A DNA stretch of 9,407 nucleotides from Anaerolineales bacterium. GTDB taxonomy: Bacteria > Chloroflexota > Anaerolineae > Anaerolineales > UBA6663. The notes under the pieces are model-generated. The model did not search any database. It was not told the origin of the DNA and was given only the letters and a program-made list of their open reading frames with translations. Positions 1-5,718 of the stretch are shown one piece after another. The stretch spans positions 1 through 9,407 of the forward strand of contig JAGOBN010000105.1 in NCBI GenBank assembly GCA_017999235.1, given 5' to 3'. Made by a program: the position numbers and the translations under genes. Position 1 is the first letter of the stretch. Every line of letters starts with the position of its first letter.

Positions 1-272
1 CTTTTATCATCTCGCTCGTCTCGATGTTCCCGGACCTGGCGCTGACGATCGACGACCAGTACTGGATGGGCAACGAGCGCGAGGGCTTCACCACCTCCAC
101 GCGCTGGAGCATCGTGGGCACCCACACCGGGCCGGGCGTCTACGGCAAACCCACCGGCCGGCGCGTTTATATGTGGGGCATCACCCAGCATGTGATCAAG
201 GACGGCAAGATCACGGAAGAGTGGATGATGTTCAACGAGTTCGAGGTGTTGGCTCAAATCCTGCGGGAATGA
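1..272 (+). CDS. SnoaL/NTF2-like (ester-cyclase-like) protein, 3' end only
   Basis: This is the C-terminal part of a gene that begins before the window; the reading frame is open from base 3 to a TGA at 270-272. The visible 89 residues align along their whole length with the end of the second domain of the three complete genes downstream. Shared motifs are FPDLxxxxDDxYWMGNExEG, THTGPGVYG, PTGRRVYMWGITQHVI, and a closing EEW...NEFxVLxQI. The fold inferred is the cone-shaped alpha+beta barrel of the SnoaL-like/NTF2-like superfamily (polyketide cyclases, ester cyclases, hydratases, isomerases and non-catalytic binders). The Met at 24-26 lies inside the conserved domain (FIISLVSMFPD) and is not the start. 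It is the fourth member of the tandem array and is clearly diverged at DNA level from the others, so it is not part of the recent exchange. The specific reaction is unknown. Confidence 0.85.
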   Translation, partial: FIISLVSMFPDLALTIDDQYWMGNEREGFTTSTRWSIVGTHTGPGVYGKPTGRRVYMWGITQHVIKDGKITEEWMMFNEFEVLAQILRE

Positions 273-312
273 CCGTGGCCCGCACTGCGCGCCGACCGCG
301 CGCCTCTCAGTC

Positions 313-318
313 AGGAGA
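313..318 (+). promoter_or_regulatory. Ribosome binding site deciding the start at 326
   Basis: AGGAGA sits 7 bases before the ATG at 326. It supports this start over an in-frame ATG at 173, which would overlap the preceding gene by about 100 bases and add a stretch unlike any paralogue. Confidence 0.75.
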
Positions 319-325
319 ACCCCCC

Positions 326-1537
326 ATGTCTGAGCAACCCGCTCCCGCTCCCGCCCCCGTCGAGCCGTCCCCGACCAGCGCCGTGCCGGCCCGCGCCCAC
401 CTGCCGGCCGAGAACGCCGCCCGTTTGGAGACGCATACCCTGCGCTTCCCGGCCGGCCCGCGCCGCAATCCGGCCGATTACAGCATCTCGCTGCGGACCA
501 AGTTCGGCACCGACCAGCAGCTCCTGCGCCCCGGCCGGCCGCGCCAGAGCATGCGCGGCTTCGAACCGCACTACACCGACATCATCGATTTTATCGTCCG
601 CGCCACCCACAAAGTGTGGGAGGAGAAGGACATCGGCTACATCTACGAGCTGTACAGCCACCGCACCCCGGTGACCGATGACTACGGCCTGAACTGGGGG
701 CGGGACCCGGTGATCGCCAACACCGCGCAGTTCATCAACGCCTTCCCGGATATCCGCCTGATCGCGGACGAGATCATCTGGGCCGGCGACGACGAGGTGG
801 GCTTCTATACCTCCCATCGCACGGTCCTCAAGGCCACCCACACCGGCTACAGCCAGTTCGGGCCGCCCACCGGCCGCAAGCTGCAGTTCTGGCTGACCGC
901 CAACTGCGTGTCGGTGGCCAACGAGATCGTGCTGGAGCACGTCATTTACAACACCACCAGCATGCTCCAGCAGATGGGCCATGACCTGCGCGCCAAGGCG
1001 CGCGAGCTGGGTAACCGCCGGACGCAGCCCGGCGGCCTGCACGACGCGCGCTCTGGGGAGCCGGCGCGCCTGCCCGGGCAGGGCAAGCCCGCGCACCTGC
1101 CGCCTTCATCAGCGGCCGGCTTCGACGTGGAGGACTTCCTGCGCCGGACCCTGCACTACGTCTGGAACTGGCGCCTGCTGGGCAAGATGGTGGACGCCTA
1201 CGCCCCCAACGTGCGCTTCTATGGGGCGACCGACCGGGCCTATTACGGGGTGGGGGAGCTGCAATCCTTTGTGCTCTCGCTGATCGCGGCCTTCCCGGAT
1301 CTGGTGTTCTCGGTGGACGACGTGTACTGGATGGGCAACGAGGCGGAAGGCTACACGACCTCCACGCGCTGGAGCCTGGTGGGCACGCACACCGGGCCGG
1401 GCGTGTACGGCGCGCCCACCGGCCGGCGCGTGTATATGTGGGGCATTACCCAGCATGTGATCCAGCAGGGCCGGATCACTGAAGAGTGGATGACATGGAA
1501 CGAGTTCGACGTCCTGCAGCAGATTTACCGCGATTGA
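326..1537 (+). CDS. Tandem double-domain SnoaL/NTF2-like protein (copy 2)
   Basis: A 403-residue protein with two consecutive SnoaL/NTF2-like domains. A Pro/Ala-rich N-terminal tail (1-25) precedes a conserved segment ending in GPRRNPADY. Domain 1 spans roughly residues 80-220 and contains the THTGYSQFGPPTGR motif. A linker with GEPARLPGQGKP leads to domain 2 at about 267-402 (YWMGNEAEGYTTSTRW, PTGRRVYMWGITQHVI, EEWMTWNEFDVLQQI). Single-domain family members are usually about 130-150 aa, so this is an internal duplication. No signal peptide or membrane segment is visible, so it is probably cytoplasmic. Compared with copies 3 and 4, domain 1 carries unusual changes: NEIVLEH replaces NENREEW, putting His205 in place of a conserved Trp, and the linker reads RRTQPGG instead of QRLTAGG. 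Its domain 2 is almost identical to that of copy 4. Asn209 and Asn392 occupy the position where I expect the catalytic Asp of SnoaL-type cyclases. Membership of the superfamily is well supported; the reaction is not known. Confidence 0.85.
   Translation: MSEQPAPAPAPVEPSPTSAVPARAHLPAENAARLETHTLRFPAGPRRNPADYSISLRTKFGTDQQLLRPGRPRQSMRGFEPHYTDIIDFIVRATHKVWEEKDIGYIYELYSHRTPVTDDYGLNWGRDPVIANTAQFINAFPDIRLIADEIIWAGDDEVGFYTSHRTVLKATHTGYSQFGPPTGRKLQFWLTANCVSVANEIVLEHVIYNTTSMLQQMGHDLRAKARELGNRRTQPGGLHDARSGEPARLPGQGKPAHLPPSSAAGFDVEDFLRRTLHYVWNWRLLGKMVDAYAPNVRFYGATDRAYYGVGELQSFVLSLIAAFPDLVFSVDDVYWMGNEAEGYTTSTRWSLVGTHTGPGVYGAPTGRRVYMWGITQHVIQQGRITEEWMTWNEFDVLQQIYRD
1031..1527 (+). repeat. Near-identical direct repeat, left copy (within copy 2)
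   Basis: This 497-bp block matches 3390-3886 at a constant offset of 2359 bases. I find only two differences: C at 1053 (T in the other copy, Ser versus Phe) and A at 1111 (G in the other copy, synonymous). From 1112 to 1527 the copies appear identical. The block covers the end of the linker and the entire second domain, and stops just before the final three codons. Outside it the genes diverge, including at silent positions. Confidence 0.93.
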
Positions 1538-1544
1538 GCCGGCC

Positions 1545-2687
1545 ATGAGCGATCCCGCCCACGTGCCGCCGGAAAACGCCGCCCGTCTGGACACGCACGC
1601 GCTCCGGCCGCAGTTGGGGCCGCGCCGCAATCCCGCTGACTACGCGATCTCCCTGCGCGCGCACTACGGCGCGCCGGCCAGCCAGCGCCGGCAGAGCCTG
1701 CGCGGCTTTGAAGACCACTACACCGACATCGTGGACTTCATCGTGCGCGCCACTCACCGCGTCTGGGAAGAGAAGCAGGTCGGCTATATCTACGACATCT
1801 ACAGCCACAACGCCCGCGTGACCAGCGAATCTGGTCTGGAGTGGGGGCGCGACCACGTCGTCGGCAACACCCTGCAGGTGATCAACGCCTTCCCGGACGC
1901 CCGCCTGGTGGCGGATGAGGTGATCTGGGCCGGCGACGACGACGTGGGCTTCTCCACCTCGCACCGCATCGTCTTTCAGGGCACGCACACCGGCCACAGC
2001 CCGTTCGGGCCGCCCACCGGGCGCCGGGTGCAATACTGGATGATCGCCCACTGCCTGTTCCTGGCCAATGAGTGCCGGGCGGAGTGGGAGATCCCCAACA
2101 CCGCCAGCCTGCTCCAGCAGTTGGGCCTGGACCCGCGGGAGAAGGCGCGCGCGCTGGGCAACCAGCGGCTGGCGGCCGGCGGGCTGAATGACCCGCGCTA
2201 CGGCGAGCCGGCCCGGCTGCCCGGCCAGGGCAAGCCGGCCCAACTGCCGCCGCTGGCCGCCGGCGCCGGCTTTGACCCGGAGAGCTTCCTGCGCTGGATG
2301 TACCAGGCCGTCTGGAACGGGCGGCTGGTCGGCCAGATCGAGGCCGCCTACGCGCCCAACCTGCATTTCCACGGGCCGGCGGACCGGGTCCTGTTTGGCC
2401 TGGGCGCGTATCAGACCTTTGTGCTGTCCCTGCTCTCCGCCTTTCCGGACCTGGCGTTGACCATCGACGATCTGTACTGGATGGGCAACGACCTGGAGGG
2501 CTACGCCACGGCCACGCGCTGGAGCCTGGTGGGCACGCACACCGGGGCCGGCCTGTTTGGGGCGCCCACCGGCCGGCGCGTTTATATGTGGGGGCTGACC
2601 CAGCACGTGATCCGGAACGGCCGCATCGCCGAGGAATGGCTGTTGTTCAACGAGTTCGACGTCCTGCAGCAGCTGCTCCATGATTGA
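1545..2687 (+). CDS. Tandem double-domain SnoaL/NTF2-like protein (copy 3)
   Basis: A 380-residue paralogue with the same plan but without the Pro/Ala-rich N-terminal tail. Domain 1 is about residues 57-195 (GYIYDIYSHN, INAFPDARLVADEVIWAG, THTGHSPFGPPTGR). The GEPARLPGQGKP linker is near 220-231. Domain 2 is about 243-378 (AFPDLALTIDDLYWMGND, PTGRRVYMWGLTQHVI, EEWLLFNEFDVLQQL). The start at 1545 is 7 bases after the previous stop and has no strong Shine-Dalgarno sequence, which suggests translational coupling. Both domains again end in W-x3-N, with Asn185 and Asn369 at the expected catalytic Asp position. It is the most divergent of the three complete copies and lies between the two that share a near-identical second domain, yet it was not drawn into that exchange. 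Function within the superfamily (cyclase, isomerase, hydratase or binding protein) cannot be decided. Confidence 0.87.
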   Translation: MSDPAHVPPENAARLDTHALRPQLGPRRNPADYAISLRAHYGAPASQRRQSLRGFEDHYTDIVDFIVRATHRVWEEKQVGYIYDIYSHNARVTSESGLEWGRDHVVGNTLQVINAFPDARLVADEVIWAGDDDVGFSTSHRIVFQGTHTGHSPFGPPTGRRVQYWMIAHCLFLANECRAEWEIPNTASLLQQLGLDPREKARALGNQRLAAGGLNDPRYGEPARLPGQGKPAQLPPLAAGAGFDPESFLRWMYQAVWNGRLVGQIEAAYAPNLHFHGPADRVLFGLGAYQTFVLSLLSAFPDLALTIDDLYWMGNDLEGYATATRWSLVGTHTGAGLFGAPTGRRVYMWGLTQHVIRNGRIAEEWLLFNEFDVLQQLLHD

Positions 2688-2699
2688 GCCGGTGATCCC

Positions 2700-3896
2700 A
2701 TGACGGACCATCCCTCCGCCTCCGCTTCTCCCGCCGGCGCAGCCCCGGCCGGCGCCTATCTGCCGCCCGAGAACCTGGCCCGCTTGGAGACCCACGCGCT
2801 CCGGTCCCAGCTCGGCCCGCGCCGCAACCCGCCGGATTACACCATCTCCCTGCGGGCTAAGTTTGGCACGGACCAGCAGTTGCTGCGGCGCGGCGAGCGC
2901 CGGCAGAGCATGCGCGGCTTTGAAGACCAGTACACGGACATCGTGGACTTCATCGTCAACGCCACCCACTTCATCTGGGAGATGAAGAACGTCGGCTACA
3001 TCTATGATCACTACAGCCACAACATCCGCGTGGTGGACGACTATGGCTTGAGTTGGGGCCGGGACGCCGTCATCGCCAATACCGCGCAGTTCTTGAACGC
3101 CTTCCCGGATATCCGCCTGATCGCGGACGAGATCATCTGGGCCGGCGACGACGAGGTCGGCTTCTACACCTCCCACCGCACCGTGCTCAAGGCCACCCAC
3201 ACCGGCTACAGCCAGTTCGGCCCGCCCACCGGCCGTAGGCTGCAGTTCTGGCTGACCGCCAATTGTCATTTCCTGGCGAACGAGAACCGCGAAGAATGGG
3301 TGATCTATAACACTTCCAGCATGCTGCAGCAGATGGGCTACGATCTACGGGCGAAAGCGCGCGAGCTGGGGAACCAGCGGCTGACCGCCGGCGGCCTGCA
3401 CGACGCGCGCTTTGGGGAGCCGGCGCGCCTGCCCGGGCAGGGCAAGCCCGCGCACCTGCCGCCTTCATCGGCGGCCGGCTTCGACGTGGAGGACTTCCTG
3501 CGCCGGACCCTGCACTACGTCTGGAACTGGCGCCTGCTGGGCAAGATGGTGGACGCCTACGCCCCCAACGTGCGCTTCTATGGGGCGACCGACCGGGCCT
3601 ATTACGGGGTGGGGGAGCTGCAATCCTTTGTGCTCTCGCTGATCGCGGCCTTCCCGGATCTGGTGTTCTCGGTGGACGACGTGTACTGGATGGGCAACGA
3701 GGCGGAAGGCTACACGACCTCCACGCGCTGGAGCCTGGTGGGCACGCACACCGGGCCGGGCGTGTACGGCGCGCCCACCGGCCGGCGCGTGTATATGTGG
3801 GGCATTACCCAGCATGTGATCCAGCAGGGCCGGATCACTGAAGAGTGGATGACATGGAACGAGTTCGACGTCCTGCAGCAGATTTATCACGACTGA
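2700..3896 (+). CDS. Tandem double-domain SnoaL/NTF2-like protein (copy 4)
   Basis: A 398-residue paralogue. A short Ala/Pro/Ser tail (1-20) is followed by the conserved LPPEN...GPRRNPPDY segment. Domain 1 is at about 75-215 (GYIYDHYSHN, FPDIRLIADEIIWAGDDE, THTGYSQFGPPTGR, EEWVIYNTSSMLQQMG). The linker GEPARLPGQGKP is near 239-250, and domain 2 is at about 262-396. It begins 12 bases after copy 3 and is followed 23 bases later by the ParB/stress-protein fusion gene. Its first domain keeps all residues conserved between the copies, so it looks like the canonical version, whereas copy 2 has drifted in domain 1. Asn204 and Asn387 replace the expected Asp. Residues from the linker onward are almost the same as in copy 2 because of the 497-bp repeat. 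It is probably soluble. Two barrel domains in one chain could form the dimer-like unit that NTF2-fold proteins usually make from two chains; that is an inference. Confidence 0.87.
   Translation: MTDHPSASASPAGAAPAGAYLPPENLARLETHALRSQLGPRRNPPDYTISLRAKFGTDQQLLRRGERRQSMRGFEDQYTDIVDFIVNATHFIWEMKNVGYIYDHYSHNIRVVDDYGLSWGRDAVIANTAQFLNAFPDIRLIADEIIWAGDDEVGFYTSHRTVLKATHTGYSQFGPPTGRRLQFWLTANCHFLANENREEWVIYNTSSMLQQMGYDLRAKARELGNQRLTAGGLHDARFGEPARLPGQGKPAHLPPSSAAGFDVEDFLRRTLHYVWNWRLLGKMVDAYAPNVRFYGATDRAYYGVGELQSFVLSLIAAFPDLVFSVDDVYWMGNEAEGYTTSTRWSLVGTHTGPGVYGAPTGRRVYMWGITQHVIQQGRITEEWMTWNEFDVLQQIYHD
3390..3886 (+). repeat. Near-identical direct repeat, right copy (within copy 4)
   Basis: Partner of the block at 1031-1527. 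The matching sequence starts in the linker at the GGCGGCCTGC run and ends in the Ile-Tyr codons near the C-terminus, after which the two genes read TACCGCGATTGA and TATCACGACTGA. Such a sharp boundary is what gene conversion or a crossover between tandem copies leaves. Collapse or mis-joining of a repeat during assembly is the alternative. Confidence 0.93.
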
Positions 3897-3905
3897 AGCG
3901 GTGAC

Positions 3906-3917
3906 GCTGGATCCAGC
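3906..3917 (+). other. 12-bp perfect palindrome just before the stress-protein gene
   Basis: GCTGGATCCAGC is fully self-complementary and ends two bases before the ATG at 3920, where a ribosome binding site would be expected. No separate Shine-Dalgarno sequence is obvious. It could be an operator half-site pair or chance; a function is not shown. Confidence 0.4.
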
Positions 3918-3919
3918 CG

Positions 3920-5674
3920 ATGGATTACGACCGTCAGTTGCAGCACTTTCATGTCGCCCGGTTCCGCGCGGAACTGGAGCAAGTCTGGGCGCGCCTGACC
4001 GGCAAGTCGATGGACCTGCTGGATTTTGAGGAGATACGCCAGCGCCTGCACATGGAGCTGACCGCGCGCCGGACCCTGCGCGAGATCCCGCTGGCCGCCA
4101 TTGTCGGCAGCGTGGGGCGGCCCGGTGACTTTACGCGGGATTTCCTGCCGCTGAACGATAAAGACGCTCACCGCTGGATTTCGGTCCAGAACCAGTTCCA
4201 GGGCCTGACCGGGGTGCCGCCGATCGAGGTCTACCAGGTCGGCGAGGTGTACTTCGTCCTGGACGGCAACCACCGGGTCTCCGTGGCCCGCGATATGGGG
4301 GCCGACCACATTGAGGCCTATGTCACCGAGGTGCACAGCCGCGTGCCGCTGACCCCGGACATGGACCCGCGCGCGCTGATTTTGAAGGCGCGCCATGTGG
4401 AGCTGCTGGAGCGGACGCAGCTGGATCAGCTGCGGCCGGGCGCGGACCTGGAATTGACGCGGCTGGGCTATTACGCCGAATTGGAGCGCCACATCCGCCT
4501 GCACCGGTACGTGCTGGGCGTGGAACAGCGGCGGGAAGTGCCCGAGCCGGAGGCCGTGGCCGACTGGTACGACCACGTCTATCTGCCGGTGGTGCGCGTG
4601 ATCCGCGACCAGCAGGCCCTGGAAAAGTTTCCGGGCCGCACGGAAGCGGACCTGTATCTGGCGGTCTCCGGTTATCGGCCGCTGTTGGACGAGTTCTTGG
4701 ATTGGGAATTCGAAGAGGGCGAGGCGCCGCCGGCCCCCGGAGCGGACAGCCAGGCCGCCGCGGCGCCGGCCAGCGCCCCCTCCGGGCTGACGCGCTTTAT
4801 TGGCCGGGTGCTGGGTCGGTTGCGGGAAGGGGAGCCGGCCGCGTTGACCGGGCTGGTGCCCGGGCAGTGGCGGCGCGAACAGGCCGGCGCTGTCCAGGAC
4901 CCCGAATTCCGGCTCTTCACTAACCTGCTGGTGCCGGTGGCCGGCACCCAGTCCGGCTGGGCCGCGCTGGCCCTGGCCGGGGAGGTGGCCCGGCGCGAAC
5001 ATGGGCGGGTGCTGGGTCTGTATGTGGTTCCCGCGCCGGAGCAGCGCGTCGACGCGCGCGCGCTGGCCGTGAAAGCCGAGTTTGAGCAGCGCTGCCAAGC
5101 GGCCGGCATCCCCGGCCGGCTGGCGGTGGAGGTCGGCGAGGTGGCCGAGCGGATTTGTGAGCGCTCGGCCTGGGTGGATTTGACGGTGGTGCGGCTGGCC
5201 CATCCCCCGCGGCCCGAACCGTGGGCCAAGCTCAGCTCCGGCCTCCGCACGCTGGTCCGGAATTGCGCCAGCCCTTTGTTGGTCACCCCGCAAGCCGCGG
5301 CCCTGCGCGTCGAGCGCGCGCTGGTGGCCTACAACGGCAGCCCGAAGGCGGACGGGGCCCTCCGGGTGGCCGCTTACCTGGCCCAGCATTGGGGCGTCGC
5401 GCTGCTGGTGGTGTGCGCGGGCGCCGGCGGGGTGGACTCGGACGCGGTCCTGGCCCGCGCCCGCGAGCAGTTGGACGCCCGCGCGGTGGCCGCCGCCTAT
5501 CGGGTTGAGACCGGGCCGGTGGCCGAAATTGTGCTCAAGCTGGCCGACGAGCACGGCAGTGATTGGATCGTGATGGGCGGCTATGGGCGCGGCCCGTTTC
5601 TGGAGATCGCCCTGGGCAGTACCGTGGATCACGTCCTGCGCCGCAGCCTGCGGCCGACGTTGATTTGTCCGTAA
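3920..5674 (+). CDS. ParB/Srx-like domain fused to two universal stress protein domains
   Basis: A 584-residue soluble protein with three parts. Residues about 45-140 resemble the ParB/sulfiredoxin fold: a basic segment RRTLREIPLAAIVGSVGR, then VYFVLDGNHRVSVARDMG at 110-127, whose DGNHR box corresponds to the nucleotide-binding motif of that fold. Residues about 145-265 are a charged helical region, and 266-288 is an Ala/Pro-rich linker. Two UspA-like domains follow at about 332-458 and 462-584. The last ends with GGYGRGPFLEIALGST (553-568), an exact G-2x-G-9x-G-S/T signature of ATP-binding UspA proteins. The first has no such signature (HPPRPEPWAKLSSG), so it is probably degenerate. UspA proteins are cytoplasmic stress or energy sensors. 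The ParB-like part could bind or hydrolyse nucleotide; partition function is unlikely, since no ParB DNA-binding HTH region or ParA neighbour is seen. The gene sits between the NTF2-like array and the catabolic genes, so a regulatory role there is possible but unproven. Confidence 0.8.
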   Translation: MDYDRQLQHFHVARFRAELEQVWARLTGKSMDLLDFEEIRQRLHMELTARRTLREIPLAAIVGSVGRPGDFTRDFLPLNDKDAHRWISVQNQFQGLTGVPPIEVYQVGEVYFVLDGNHRVSVARDMGADHIEAYVTEVHSRVPLTPDMDPRALILKARHVELLERTQLDQLRPGADLELTRLGYYAELERHIRLHRYVLGVEQRREVPEPEAVADWYDHVYLPVVRVIRDQQALEKFPGRTEADLYLAVSGYRPLLDEFLDWEFEEGEAPPAPGADSQAAAAPASAPSGLTRFIGRVLGRLREGEPAALTGLVPGQWRREQAGAVQDPEFRLFTNLLVPVAGTQSGWAALALAGEVARREHGRVLGLYVVPAPEQRVDARALAVKAEFEQRCQAAGIPGRLAVEVGEVAERICERSAWVDLTVVRLAHPPRPEPWAKLSSGLRTLVRNCASPLLVTPQAAALRVERALVAYNGSPKADGALRVAAYLAQHWGVALLVVCAGAGGVDSDAVLARAREQLDARAVAAAYRVETGPVAEIVLKLADEHGSDWIVMGGYGRGPFLEIALGSTVDHVLRRSLRPTLICP

Positions 5675-5699
5675 GCGGCTCACGACTCGATAGAGCCGC
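5675..5699 (+). other. Small inverted repeat after the stress-protein gene
   Basis: GCGGCTC (5675-5681) and GAGCCGC (5693-5699) are perfect inverted repeats with an 11-base loop, beginning directly after the TAA stop. No T-run follows, so it is not a standard intrinsic terminator. It may stabilise the upstream transcript end or be a weak attenuator. Confidence 0.4.
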
Positions 5700-5703
5700 G
5701 AGC

Positions 5704-5710
5704 GGGAGAG
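5704..5710 (+). promoter_or_regulatory. Ribosome binding site deciding the start at 5719
   Basis: GGGAGAG lies 8 bases before the ATG at 5719. It supports this start over an in-frame ATG at 5563, which lies inside the end of the preceding gene and would add 52 residues not expected in the Ldh_2 family. Confidence 0.7.
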
Positions 5711-5718
5711 AGTTGGGT

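Noticed and set aside
287..303. GCGCG/CGCGC inverted repeat in the gap before copy 2
   Set aside because: A 5-bp alternating GC stem is expected by chance in such GC-rich DNA.
173..325. Upstream extension of copy 2 to the ATG at 173
   Set aside because: It would overlap the conserved end of the preceding gene, the added residues have no counterpart in the paralogues, and a good ribosome binding site precedes 326.
1476..3269. Long minus-strand open frame (about 597 codons) across copies 2-4 of the NTF2-like array
   Set aside because: It is a mirror frame of GC-rich plus-strand genes. Its translation is Gly/Ala/Val/Arg-rich with repeated low-complexity segments and no recognisable domain, while the plus-strand frames have clear families.
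3920..4340. Chromosome or plasmid partition gene (parB) and a nearby origin
   Set aside because: Only the ParB/Srx-like box is present. There is no DNA-binding helix-turn-helix region, no parA and no parS-like repeats, and the rest of the protein is UspA-like.
3887..5683. Minus-strand open frame of about 598 codons opposite the stress-protein gene
   Set aside because: Composition-driven shadow: rich in His, Gln, Arg and Gly with no domain, whereas the plus strand encodes ParB-like and UspA motifs.
5675..5699. Intrinsic terminator after the stress-protein gene
   Set aside because: The stem is only 7 bp and is followed by purine-rich sequence without a T-tract.
5563..5718. Upstream extension of the Ldh_2 gene to the ATG at 5563
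   Set aside because: It would overlap the UspA domain coding sequence by about 110 bases. The Ldh_2 family starts near the residues encoded from 5719, which has its own ribosome binding site.
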